DNA of 64,000 bases from Acinetobacter bouvetii DSM 14964 = CIP 107468 (GTDB lineage: Bacteria > Pseudomonadota > Gammaproteobacteria > Pseudomonadales > Moraxellaceae): assembly GCF_000368865.1 (NCBI RefSeq), contig NZ_KB849726.1:813004-877003 (forward strand). The letters are read 5' to 3'. Position numbers and translations under genes: made by a program. Below are positions 9,141 to 17,080 of the stretch, in pieces. Each line of letters opens with the position of its first letter. Positions within the stretch are counted from its first letter, which is position 1. Below the pieces are notes generated by a model. The model was not told the origin of the DNA. It saw only the letters and a program-made list of their open reading frames with translations, and did no database searches.

Positions 9141-9680
9141 ATGATTTTACATCAATATAAAGTTGTCTTTGCCGGAACTATGGGTGCCGGAAAAAGCGAG
9201 GCGATTAAATCCTTATCGAGTATTGACGTCGTGTCTACTGAGGCAATCAACACCGATACACAGTCTCACAGCAAAATGTTCACCACTGTGGGCATAGATT
9301 ATGGGGAATTAATTTTAGAGGATGGAACAAAAGTTGGCTTGTACGGTACACCGGGCCAAGAGCGGTTTGATTTTATTTGGAATATGATTTGTAAGGGCGC
9401 TTTAGGCACCATTATTTTAATTGATAACAGTGTTGATCATCCAATAGAACAGCTGAATTTCTATTTAGATTATTTTAAAACGGTCAGTGACAATATCATT
9501 ATTGGAATCACGCATTTGGATGTAAAGTCGGCAAATCATGCCGCGATTTACCGTGATTGGGAAAAAAGCCAGACGGATGCACGCTATCCGCTTTTCTTTG
9601 TCGATGCTCGGGAAAGAAATGATGTGCTTTTATTGCTTGAAGCATTAATTGCCAATGCCGAAGCTCAATTCTCAATTTAA
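9141..9680 (+). CDS. Small Ras-like GTPase of the MglA/CvnD type
   Basis: A 179-residue single-domain GTPase. The P-loop is GTMGAGKS (residues 11-18). The switch region reads TTVGIDYGEL, and the Walker B/G3 region is LYGTPGQERF, with GTPGQ replacing the Ras DTAGQ. It continues IWNMICKGALGTIILIDN. This pattern (TT..-D-G, FGTPGQ-RF, -RGALG--VLVD) is typical of the GTPases encoded in actinobacterial conservons (CvnD) and of MglA-related proteins. The G4 motif is ITHLDV, so the usual Asn-Lys of NKxD is Thr-His. No lipidation or membrane signal is seen. It is followed 11 bases later by a second Roadblock gene, the expected partner or regulator. The cellular output is unknown. Confidence 0.88.
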   Translation: MILHQYKVVFAGTMGAGKSEAIKSLSSIDVVSTEAINTDTQSHSKMFTTVGIDYGELILEDGTKVGLYGTPGQERFDFIWNMICKGALGTIILIDNSVDHPIEQLNFYLDYFKTVSDNIIIGITHLDVKSANHAAIYRDWEKSQTDARYPLFFVDARERNDVLLLLEALIANAEAQFSI

Positions 9681-9691
9681 GGTTAAAACTC

Positions 9692-10120
9692 ATGCTAGCT
9701 CATAATTTAAAAAGAAAAGCGCCAGAAGAACTTGTCAATTTCATACAGATTCATATTCGTTCATTGCTTACCGAGATTTCTGAAATCGAATTTGTGATGG
9801 TGTGTTCTACAGATGGTTTTGAATTGACCTCAGTGGCTAAAAAGAACATTGCAAATGCAGGAAAACTCGCAGCAGTCAGCAGTTCTATTTTAGCAATGGT
9901 GCAAGCCTTTATGGGGGAAATCAATCTGGACGGCTGTCAAAGCCTGACCCTGGATGCTGCCAATGGCAAGGTGCTGCTGACGGCGATACCCAATGAAAAA
10001 TACCCCATGCTGTTGGTGGTTTTAACTTCAAAAAATGTGCTCTTGGGCCAACTGCTGTACTCAATTAAAAAAATTACGGAAGACATTTCGCATCAGTGTG
10101 AAACGCCAAGCCATGGTTAA
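9692..10120 (+). CDS. Roadblock/LC7-domain protein 2
   Basis: A 142-residue protein with a Roadblock/LC7 fold. A long N-terminal helix (EELVNFIQIHIRSLLTEI) is followed by EFVMVCSTDGFELTSVAKK, which is the strand-turn-strand signature of the family. A small-residue-rich helix (KLAAVSSSILAMVQAFMGEI) comes next, then strands LTLDAANGKVLLTAIP and MLLVVLTSK, and a C-terminal helix. It is closer to classical MglB/CvnB proteins than the first Roadblock protein of the cluster. The start has AAGG at a good distance. Directly downstream of the GTPase gene, it is likely co-transcribed and a binding partner of that GTPase. Confidence 0.85.
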   Translation: MLAHNLKRKAPEELVNFIQIHIRSLLTEISEIEFVMVCSTDGFELTSVAKKNIANAGKLAAVSSSILAMVQAFMGEINLDGCQSLTLDAANGKVLLTAIPNEKYPMLLVVLTSKNVLLGQLLYSIKKITEDISHQCETPSHG

Positions 10121-10167
10121 ATGCTGTGGGCGGCAAGGGTAAGGCTATGCGTCATTGGCGGAATTAA

Positions 10168-10196
10168 ATGACAAATGCGCAGTGATCTTTTATAGT
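10168..10196 (+). promoter_or_regulatory. Sigma-70-type promoter of the lipoprotein gene
   Basis: ATGACA (-35) and TATAGT (-10) are separated by 17 bases. The predicted start lies about 15 bases before the ATG, leaving a short leader that contains the TAGGAG ribosome-binding site. Confidence 0.5.
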
Positions 10197-10217
10197 GCAG
10201 CCATGTAGGAGATTTTC

Positions 10218-10577
10218 ATGAAAAAGTTACTTGCTTTATCTGTTCTGATTGCACTGGCTGGCTGTGCAGAGAAAAAGCCGCTGACACCTGAAGAGCAATG
10301 GCAGGGCTATTGCCGCAGTGTAGGCAATGCGGCGCGCACGATTATGCTGGACCGTCAAAACGCGATTCCTAAAGCGCAAGCAGTGGAACATGCCAGCAAA
10401 ATTGAAGATGAAACCACCAAAAAATTCATCATCAGCATTATTGATGAAGTTTATGCTTTGCCTGAAGCATCAATTAAAGGCGATGTGGAAGCGTCCCGTG
10501 AAAAAATCCGCAGCGAATTTACGGAAAAATGCATAGCGACGCCGCATGATCAAATGCCGGATTACAAACCGTTCTAA
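10218..10577 (+). CDS. Small lipoprotein, function unknown
   Basis: A 119-residue precursor with an N-terminal signal and lipobox LAGC (cysteine at residue 16), so it should be lipidated and membrane-attached. The mature part is charged and helical (PLTPEEQWQGYCRSVGNAAR near its start), with one more cysteine near residue 100, and ends DYKPF. The Shine-Dalgarno TAGGAG precedes the ATG. I know of no function. It is transcribed alone, since it has its own promoter and a terminator that overlaps its stop codon. Confidence 0.8.
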   Translation: MKKLLALSVLIALAGCAEKKPLTPEEQWQGYCRSVGNAARTIMLDRQNAIPKAQAVEHASKIEDETTKKFIISIIDEVYALPEASIKGDVEASREKIRSEFTEKCIATPHDQMPDYKPF

Positions 10578-10590
10578 GGAACGGTTTTTT
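10567..10590 (+). terminator. Intrinsic terminator overlapping the lipoprotein stop codon
   Basis: An 8-bp stem AACCGTTC/GAACGGTT has the loop TAAG, whose first three bases are the stop codon, and is followed by six T. The terminator therefore encodes the last residues of the lipoprotein. Confidence 0.88.
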
Positions 10591-10726
10591 ATTGCCAAAT
10601 TAAAAGAAATAGCCTAAGCGGTATCAAAATACACCTTGTGACAAATCTCTTAATCTAAAATATAGAAAAGCTTATCTTTTTATTGAATAATGAGTGCAGA
10701 ACAATAGAAGAAAAGAGGAGCAGCAA

Positions 10727-10996
10727 ATGGATGTTGTCGGCTATATGCATCATGCAGATTTACTCTTGGAAGATGATCAGGGCCTGATCATTATCGGTGG
10801 CGGAAATTACGTTTTGAGCATAGGGGATCGCGTATATTTAAAACGTCAGGTCGATGGCATGCCGAATCGGTATATTATCGAAATTTCATTTGCCAGCAAC
10901 CAGTACCAAGGCTTATTTGAAGACCAGTGCCAGATGAAGTTCAGCGGCAATCGCGCAGAATTAAATCAATATTTAACAGCAACGACTGTCCACTAA
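10727..10996 (+). CDS. Small conserved-looking protein, function unknown
   Basis: An 89-residue protein beginning MDVVGYMHHADLL. An in-frame GTG lies 33 bases upstream, but AGAGGAG is placed six bases before this ATG, so I take the shorter start. It is a compact, strand-rich protein (LIIIGGGNYVLSIGDRVYLK, RYIIEISF, CQMKFSG) without signal or membrane segment. I do not recognise a family. The GDRVYLK segment could be part of a small SH3-like barrel, but that is only a guess. A terminator follows, so it is separate from acnB. Confidence 0.65.
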   Translation: MDVVGYMHHADLLLEDDQGLIIIGGGNYVLSIGDRVYLKRQVDGMPNRYIIEISFASNQYQGLFEDQCQMKFSGNRAELNQYLTATTVH

Positions 10997-11022
10997 GGTG
11001 GAATATATTTTTTGATACAAAG

Positions 11023-11047
11023 AAGGCAGCATGAAGTTGCCTTTTTT
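11023..11047 (+). terminator. Intrinsic terminator before acnB
   Basis: An 8-bp stem (AAGGCAGC/GTTGCCTT, one G-U pair) with loop ATGAA and six T. It closes the upstream small gene. Confidence 0.8.
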
Positions 11048-11107
11048 ATGGTGAGAATTCAGTTAAAAGTTAAAATCTTTCCAAAAATAAGTACTGTAAG
11101 CTCAGGA

Positions 11108-11156
11108 TTTGATTATCGATTAATCAAAAAACCATCATTTAGTTGCTAAATAATGG
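11108..11156 (+). promoter_or_regulatory. Two adjacent dyad symmetries upstream of acnB (candidate operators)
   Basis: TTTGATTA-(5)-TAATCAAA at 11108-11128 is a perfect dyad. CCATCATTTAG-TTG-CTAAATAATGG at 11132-11156 has one mismatch. They lie 130-180 bases before the acnB start. Neither is followed by a T-run, so they look like protein-binding sites rather than terminators. No binding protein is known to me. Confidence 0.45.
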
Positions 11157-11289
11157 ACATCATGAAGAAACACTTTACTTGCATTAACTTTTAACTGGAA
11201 TTTTAGTAAAATTAAGCAGTCCATATTATTTGCGAAGCCTGAGAATGGCTGGAATTCGCAGGTAATTTTTTAAAAAAGAGGAATAAACC

Positions 11290-13929
11290 GTGCTAGAAGC
11301 TTACCGCCAACACGTTGCAGAACGTGCCGCACTCGGAGTCCCGCCGAAGCCACTTGATGATGTTCAAACAGCAGCATTAGTTGAGTTATTAAAAAATCCA
11401 CCAGCTGGCGAAGAAGCATTCTTAGTTGATTTGCTTGAAAACCGCGTTCCAGCGGGCGTTGACCAAGCTGCTTATGTTAAAGCTGCATTCTTAGCTGCTT
11501 TGGCTAAAGGCGAGGCGGCTTCACCATTAGTTTCTAAAGAACGTGCGGTTTACTTACTGGGCACTATGCTTGGTGGTTATAACGTTGCTCCTTTAGTTGC
11601 TCTTCTTGATGATGCAGAGCTTGCTGAATTAGCTGCTGAAGCGCTGAAAAAAACGCTTCTAGTATTTGATGCGTTCCATGACGTTGCTGATAAAGCAAAA
11701 GCGGGCAACGCAAATGCGCAAGCAGTTATGCAATCTTGGGCTGATGCTGAATGGTTCACTAGCCGTAAAGACGTTCCGGAAGAAATCAAACTTACTGTTT
11801 TCAAAGTAACTGGCGAAACCAACACAGACGACTTGTCACCTGCACAAGACGCATGGAGCCGTCCAGACATTCCATTGCACGCAAATGCAATGCTGAAAAA
11901 CGTACGTGACGGTATCAACCCAGAAGTTCCTGGTGAAGTTGGTCCACTTAGCCAAATTAAAGAACTTGTTGCGAAAGGCAACCAAGTTGCTTACGTTGGT
12001 GACGTTGTTGGTACAGGTTCATCTCGTAAATCTGCAACGAACTCTGTTCTTTGGTTCTTCGGTGACGATATTCCGCACATCCCGAACAAAAAAGACGGCG
12101 GTTACTGCTTAGGTTCGAAAATCGCTCCGATTTTCTTCAACACAATGGAAGATGCTGGCGCGCTGCCAATTGAAATCGATGTTCAAAACATGAACATGGG
12201 TGACGAAATCGTTCTTAACATTGATCACGCTGCTGCAAAAGTAACTGCATCTAAAGACGGCGCTGTGATTGCTGAAGCTGAACTGAAAACTCCAGTTCTT
12301 CTTGACGAAGTTCGCGCTGGCGGCCGTATCAACTTGATCGTTGGCCGTGGTTTGACGACTAAAGCTCGTGAAGCTCTTGGTCTTGCACCATCGACTTTAT
12401 TCCGTACTCCAGTTCAACCTGCTGCTACTGGCAAAGGTTTTACTCAAGCACAGAAAATGGTTGGCCGCGCTTGTGGTCTTCCTGAAGGTCAAGGCGTACT
12501 TCCAGGTACTTACTGCGAACCTAAGATGACAACTGTTGGTTCTCAAGACACAACAGGTCCAATGACTCGTGACGAATTGAAAGACTTGGCTTGCCTAGGC
12601 TTCTCTGCTGACCTTGTTATGCAGTCATTCTGTCACACAGCCGCGTATCCAAAACCAGTTGACGTTCAAATGCAGCACACGCTTCCTGATTTCATCATGA
12701 ACCGTGGCGGTGTATCTTTACGTCCAGGTGACGGTATTATTCACTCTTGGTTAAACCGTATGCTTCTTCCAGATACAGTTGGTACTGGCGGTGACTCACA
12801 TACGCGTTTCCCAATCGGTATTTCATTCCCAGCGGGTTCTGGCCTTGTAGCGTTCGCTGCAGCGACTGGCGTTATGCCGCTTGATATGCCTGAATCTGTA
12901 CTTGTTAAGTTCAAAGGTAAAATGCAGCCTGGTATCACTCTACGTGACCTAGTGCATGCAATTCCTTACGTTGCGATTCAGCAAGGTGACTTAACTGTAG
13001 AGAAGAAAGGTAAGAAAAACATCTTCTCTGGCCGTATCCTTGAGATCGACTTAACAGAAATGGAAACTGACCTGACTGTTGAGCAAGCATTCGAACTTTC
13101 TGATGCGTCTGCTGAACGTTCTGCTGCAGGCTGTTCTATCACGCTTTCTGAAGAGAAAGTTGCTGAATACCTGAAATCAAACATCACAATGTTGAAATGG
13201 ATGATTTCTGAAGGTTATGGCGATGCGCGTACTATGGCTCGCCGTGTTGAGAACATGGAAAAATGGTTAGCGAACCCATCACTTCTTAAAGCTGATGCTG
13301 ATGCTGAATACACTAAAGTGTATGAAATTGACCTTGCGACAATTACTGAACCAGTTCTTTGCTGCCCGAATGACCCAGATGACGCTAAATTGCTTTCTGA
13401 TGTTCAAGGCGTGAAAATTGACGAAGTATTCGTTGGTTCATGCATGACAAACATCGGTCACTTCCGCGCAACTGGTAAGTTACTTGAGAAAGTTCCTGGT
13501 GGCGTACTTTCAACTCGTTTGTGGATTGCTCCACCTACGCGTATGGACGAACGTCAATTGATGGAAGAAGGTTTCTACAATACTTATGGTAAAGCTGGCG
13601 CTCGTACTGAAATGCCAGGCTGTTCATTATGTATGGGTAACCAAGCGCGTGTAGCGCCGAACACTACTTGTGTATCGACTTCTACTCGTAACTTCCCGAA
13701 CCGTTTAGGTCAAGGCGCTAACGTTTACTTAGCTTCTGCTGAACTTGCATCTGTTGCTGCTGTATTGGGTAAATTACCTTCTCCAGAAGAATATCAACAA
13801 TATGCAGCTCAAATTGACAGCATGTCTGCTGACATCTACCAATACTTAAGCTTCGACAAAATGGGCGACTATACTGACGCTGCTAAAGACGTTGATACTA
13901 AGAAAATTGCTGCTGCTCAATTAACCTAA
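11290..13929 (+). CDS. acnB: Aconitate hydratase B (bifunctional aconitase/2-methylisocitrate dehydratase)
   Basis: An 879-residue protein starting at GTG with a good AGAGG upstream. The N-terminal HEAT-like helical domain (MLEAYRQHVAERAALG onward, about 1-160) and the swivel domain are typical of AcnB rather than AcnA. The iron-sulfur ligands are present in VGSCMTNIG (about residue 718) and PGCSLCMGNQAR (about 778-781). It interconverts citrate and isocitrate in the TCA cycle, and family members also act on 2-methylisocitrate. Codon use is strongly biased (TTCG/CGT-rich), as expected for high expression. A hairpin in the leader (11231-11260) lies just before the ribosome-binding site. Confidence 0.97.
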   Translation: MLEAYRQHVAERAALGVPPKPLDDVQTAALVELLKNPPAGEEAFLVDLLENRVPAGVDQAAYVKAAFLAALAKGEAASPLVSKERAVYLLGTMLGGYNVAPLVALLDDAELAELAAEALKKTLLVFDAFHDVADKAKAGNANAQAVMQSWADAEWFTSRKDVPEEIKLTVFKVTGETNTDDLSPAQDAWSRPDIPLHANAMLKNVRDGINPEVPGEVGPLSQIKELVAKGNQVAYVGDVVGTGSSRKSATNSVLWFFGDDIPHIPNKKDGGYCLGSKIAPIFFNTMEDAGALPIEIDVQNMNMGDEIVLNIDHAAAKVTASKDGAVIAEAELKTPVLLDEVRAGGRINLIVGRGLTTKAREALGLAPSTLFRTPVQPAATGKGFTQAQKMVGRACGLPEGQGVLPGTYCEPKMTTVGSQDTTGPMTRDELKDLACLGFSADLVMQSFCHTAAYPKPVDVQMQHTLPDFIMNRGGVSLRPGDGIIHSWLNRMLLPDTVGTGGDSHTRFPIGISFPAGSGLVAFAAATGVMPLDMPESVLVKFKGKMQPGITLRDLVHAIPYVAIQQGDLTVEKKGKKNIFSGRILEIDLTEMETDLTVEQAFELSDASAERSAAGCSITLSEEKVAEYLKSNITMLKWMISEGYGDARTMARRVENMEKWLANPSLLKADADAEYTKVYEIDLATITEPVLCCPNDPDDAKLLSDVQGVKIDEVFVGSCMTNIGHFRATGKLLEKVPGGVLSTRLWIAPPTRMDERQLMEEGFYNTYGKAGARTEMPGCSLCMGNQARVAPNTTCVSTSTRNFPNRLGQGANVYLASAELASVAAVLGKLPSPEEYQQYAAQIDSMSADIYQYLSFDKMGDYTDAAKDVDTKKIAAAQLT

Positions 13930-13960
13930 GTTATTGAAAAATAATTTTAATTGAGTTAAA

Positions 13961-13992
13961 AATAAGGGCTGATTTATCAGCCCTTATTTTTT
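13961..13992 (+). terminator. Intrinsic terminator of acnB
   Basis: A perfect 12-bp stem AATAAGGGCTGA/TCAGCCCTTATT has a 4-nt loop and is followed by a run of T. Confidence 0.92.
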
Positions 13993-14061
13993 ATCATTAT
14001 TGTTTTCAATTATAATATTAAGTAGAATAAATTTAATTATATAATTGATTTAAAATAGAAA

Positions 14062-15081
14062 ATGGCTAAACCGAGAATTTTTATTAGTTCAACTTACTAC
14101 GATTTGAGAAATATTAGATCTGATTTAGAAAAATATATTTATGATAGGAATTATGAGCCTGTCATGAATGAGCGTGGACACATTGCCTATCAAACTAAAG
14201 AAAAATTAGAAGAATATTGTTATAGAGAAATTGCGAATTGTAATATTCTAATTTCCATAATTGGGGGGAGATATGGGACGGCATCTCAACATGAAGGAAA
14301 TTCGATAACACAAAAGGAGTTAAAAACAGCAATAGAGCAAGGTAAGCAAGTTTATATTTTTATTGAAAAATCAGTTTTAAATGAATATAAAACGTATGAA
14401 AAAAACAAACATTTAATTGATCAAATAGTATTTTCTTCAGTAGAAGATCCAAAAGTTTTTCAATTTATCGAAGAAGTATTAGCTTTACCATTAAATAATC
14501 AATTCACTACATTTGATTCTTCGCAAGACATTATTGGTTATTTACAAGAACAATGGGCAAGTTTATTTCATAGTTTATTGCAGGATGCATCAAAGCAAAA
14601 AGAATTAAACATGTTTCAGGATTTAAAAGCTACGGCTAAAACTTTAAATCAATTGGTAACTTTTTTAACAGAAGAGAAAAAGGCTGATAATAAGAATATT
14701 AATCAAATTTTGTTTATTAATCATCCAATTTTCAATGAGATTAAAATAAAAGCAAAATTAAATTTAAGAGTCTTTTTTTATAATTTAAAAGAGTTAGATC
14801 AACTGCTTACTTCACTTGGATTTGGTGAGATAGAAGATTCTAATGAATGGGATGATTATAATATGAAGGAGTGGGTTTATAATGATCTTTTATTGAAAAT
14901 TGCATTAGATGTATTTGATGAAAATGGAAAATTAAAATTGTACACACCTGAGGAGTGGAATGATGAGTGGGTGAATACTAGAATAGTAAATCGCCAACCG
15001 TATAGGCCTATTTATAGTTCAAATAATTCTGAAACGAATAAAGCTTTAGTAGTAGATTTAGAGGATGATCTGCCATTTTGA
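14062..15081 (+). CDS. DUF4062-domain protein
   Basis: A 339-residue protein. The N-terminal domain matches DUF4062: PRIFISSTYYDLRNIRSDLE (residues 4-23), YEPVMNE, and NCNILISIIGGRYG followed by SITQKELKTAIEQGKQVYIF. This domain is distantly TIR-like and is found as an N-terminal module in NTPase and other proteins of variable genomic regions, some of them linked to phage defence. The C-terminal half has no recognised domain and ends in the acidic tail DLEDDLPF. The gene is markedly AT-rich compared with acnB and gltS, and has no good Shine-Dalgarno. It stands alone between core genes, which suggests horizontal acquisition. No nuclease or ATPase partner is next to it. Confidence 0.85.
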   Translation: MAKPRIFISSTYYDLRNIRSDLEKYIYDRNYEPVMNERGHIAYQTKEKLEEYCYREIANCNILISIIGGRYGTASQHEGNSITQKELKTAIEQGKQVYIFIEKSVLNEYKTYEKNKHLIDQIVFSSVEDPKVFQFIEEVLALPLNNQFTTFDSSQDIIGYLQEQWASLFHSLLQDASKQKELNMFQDLKATAKTLNQLVTFLTEEKKADNKNINQILFINHPIFNEIKIKAKLNLRVFFYNLKELDQLLTSLGFGEIEDSNEWDDYNMKEWVYNDLLLKIALDVFDENGKLKLYTPEEWNDEWVNTRIVNRQPYRPIYSSNNSETNKALVVDLEDDLPF

Positions 15082-15231
15082 TGGAGCATAAAGGTTGTTT
15101 TAGAGTAGATTAATTTTATTTAATACCTTGAATTGATGTATGAAAATTTATAAAAACTTATTTGACATTACCTCTTCTTAAAATTATCGTAATTACCTAA
15201 TGAAAATTTATATTAATGTTGATTAAAGTAA

Positions 15232-15447
15232 ATGGCCAAACAATCCCGCTTCCTCTGTATAGGCGGTTTCCTTAACGGAACTCAAGTCAAAGACCAAGGT
15301 GACAGCTTTGTCTGTGTCGAAAAGTCTAAAAATGTGACTTACTTTAAGAAAGAAATTTTCCATCCAGATGCGTGGGATCATGACTACTACGTCTGTGAAA
15401 CCACAACGGATAAGCAAGCAAGAAATTGGGTGTATGACATCGAATAG
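15232..15447 (+). CDS. Small protein of 71 residues, function unknown
   Basis: The sequence begins MAKQSRFLCIGGFLNGTQVK and ends ARNWVYDIE. It is strand-rich, with three cysteines and several aromatic residues (YFKKEIFHP, WDHDYYVC). Its base composition is less AT-rich than the surrounding DNA and than the DUF4062 gene, which favours a real gene. No Shine-Dalgarno is evident. A clear intrinsic terminator follows. I recognise no family; its size and style resemble small phage-derived proteins, but there are no phage genes around it. Confidence 0.55.
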   Translation: MAKQSRFLCIGGFLNGTQVKDQGDSFVCVEKSKNVTYFKKEIFHPDAWDHDYYVCETTTDKQARNWVYDIE

Positions 15448-15478
15448 AGTTGATTGTTTATTAATTATATTTTGATGA

Positions 15479-15509
15479 ATCGGACCAGATTTACTTGGTC
15501 TGATTTTTT
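15479..15509 (+). terminator. Intrinsic terminator after the 71-residue gene
   Basis: A 10-bp stem (ATCGGACCAG with TTGGTCTGAT, two G-U pairs), a 6-nt loop and a T-run. Confidence 0.8.
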
Positions 15510-15645
15510 ACATTTAATATATGTATTTTAGAAAAAATAGTATTTGTATAAATATAGTTTAGAAACTATACATTGATAAATTAGAGCCTATCCATTGCCG
15601 ACTATTCTGTTTAAAATTAAATAAATAAGCATCTTTGGATATGAC

Positions 15646-16869
15646 ATGAATTATCAATTTGATGCATTCATGACCATAGTTGCTGCAGTTGCAGTGCTAT
15701 TGGTTGGTTACGTATTTGTTAATAAAGTCAGCATTTTAAAAAAATACAACATTCCAGAACCTGTAGCAGGTGGCCTCGTTGCGGCTGCCATTACATATAT
15801 ATTATTTGAAAGCTCAAATATTACGGTCAATTTTGACACCAATATTCAGCAGATTTTTATGCTGATGTTCTTTACTTCTGTCGGTTTAAGCGCGAGCTTG
15901 GTTAAGCTTAAAGAAGGCGGTAAATCCCTGCTGGTCTTCTTGGTTTGCGTGGTCATTTTTGTACTGCTGCAAAATGCTGTAGGCGTTAGCTTGGCCAAAA
16001 CCTTAGGATTAGACCCGCTGATTGGCCTAATCACGGGTTCGGTGACCTTAACTGGCGGGCATGGCACAGCGGGGGCATGGGGAACCATTTTTGAGCAGGA
16101 ACATGGTGTACAAGGCGCTATTGCCTTGGGTATGGCCAGTGCGACATTTGGATTGGTCATTGGCGGTATGATGGGTGGGCCAGTCGCTAAATTCCTGATT
16201 CGCCGCTATCAGCTGGCAGAAGAAATATCTCCTGAAACAGGCCGTAGTGAAGCGCCGCCAGCAGCGCAAACGGCACCCTTTGAGTACCCAGAAAAGACCC
16301 GTCTTATTACTGCAGATGATGCCGTAAAAACCATGGGCATGTTTGCAATTTGCATTAGTTTTGCTTATTTCATGACTGCACTTGCGAAAGGGCAATGGTT
16401 TGAGCTTCCAACTTTTGTTTGGGCGCTCATGTGCGGCGTGGTTTTACGGAATCTTTTAGAACATGGCTTGAAGGTTCAAGTGTTTGAACGCTGCATAGAT
16501 GTTTTTGGCAATGCGTCTTTGGCGCTGTTTTTAGCGATGGCGTTGATGTCATTGCAGTTGTGGCTGCTGGCAGATTTGGCTGGACCGCTGGTGATCATCT
16601 TGATTGTTCAGACACTTTTCTTGGCGCTGTATTTATATTTTGTGACCTTCCGCGTTATGGGCAAAAACTATGATGCTGCAGTATTGTGCGCAGGCCAATG
16701 TGGTGTAAATTTGGGTGCAACGCCCACAGCCATTGCAAATATTCAAGCAGTGACGAACACTTATGGGGCATCGCATAAAGCTTTTTTAATTATTCCACTG
16801 ACTGGCGCATTCTTTGTGGATATTGTGAATGCCTTTGTGATCCAATTTTCGATTGGCATCTTGAGTTAA
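15646..16869 (+). CDS. gltS: Sodium/glutamate symporter
   Basis: A 407-residue polytopic inner-membrane protein with about ten to twelve membrane segments. The GltS hallmarks are present: NIPEPVAGGLVAA in the N-terminal half, GSVTLTGGHGTAGAWG (about residues 128-143), and the mirrored C-terminal motif CAGQCGVNLGATPTAIAN (about 347-364). These two re-entrant loops form the substrate path for sodium-coupled glutamate uptake. It is transcribed alone between two terminators. Length agrees with E. coli GltS (401). Confidence 0.95.
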   Translation: MNYQFDAFMTIVAAVAVLLVGYVFVNKVSILKKYNIPEPVAGGLVAAAITYILFESSNITVNFDTNIQQIFMLMFFTSVGLSASLVKLKEGGKSLLVFLVCVVIFVLLQNAVGVSLAKTLGLDPLIGLITGSVTLTGGHGTAGAWGTIFEQEHGVQGAIALGMASATFGLVIGGMMGGPVAKFLIRRYQLAEEISPETGRSEAPPAAQTAPFEYPEKTRLITADDAVKTMGMFAICISFAYFMTALAKGQWFELPTFVWALMCGVVLRNLLEHGLKVQVFERCIDVFGNASLALFLAMALMSLQLWLLADLAGPLVIILIVQTLFLALYLYFVTFRVMGKNYDAAVLCAGQCGVNLGATPTAIANIQAVTNTYGASHKAFLIIPLTGAFFVDIVNAFVIQFSIGILS

Positions 16870-16890
16870 TTTGCCTGTTTGGAATTTTCA

Positions 16891-16919
16891 AAAAAAAGCA
16901 CCATGAGGTGCTTTTTTTT
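16891..16919 (+). terminator. Intrinsic terminator of gltS
   Basis: A 12-bp A/T-flanked stem with core AGCACC/GGTGCT, loop ATGA and seven T. Confidence 0.92.
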
Positions 16920-16961
16920 ACAGCTTTTATAAACCCGTTGGAAATGAAATCTATAGACATT

Positions 16962-16984
16962 AAAAAGCCCCATGGTTAGGGGCT
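16962..16984 (-). terminator. Terminator of the Lrp-family gene
   Basis: On the minus strand AGCCCC-(7)-GGGGCT is followed by a run of five T. It lies about 100 bases past the original Lrp stop and about 180 past the premature one. Confidence 0.7.
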
Positions 16985-17080
16985 AGTCATATCACTCGCG
17001 TGATACTCATATAAGGCTCATCTCATACTGAGTGCATTAAAGCACATTTACACAAATTTTTCAGCATAAGATTTTTAAAA

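Noticed and set aside
14000..15645. Prophage or insertion-sequence origin of the DUF4062 stretch
   Set aside because: No integrase, transposase, terminal inverted repeats, flanking direct repeats or tRNA target could be seen. Composition alone supports only a general transfer.
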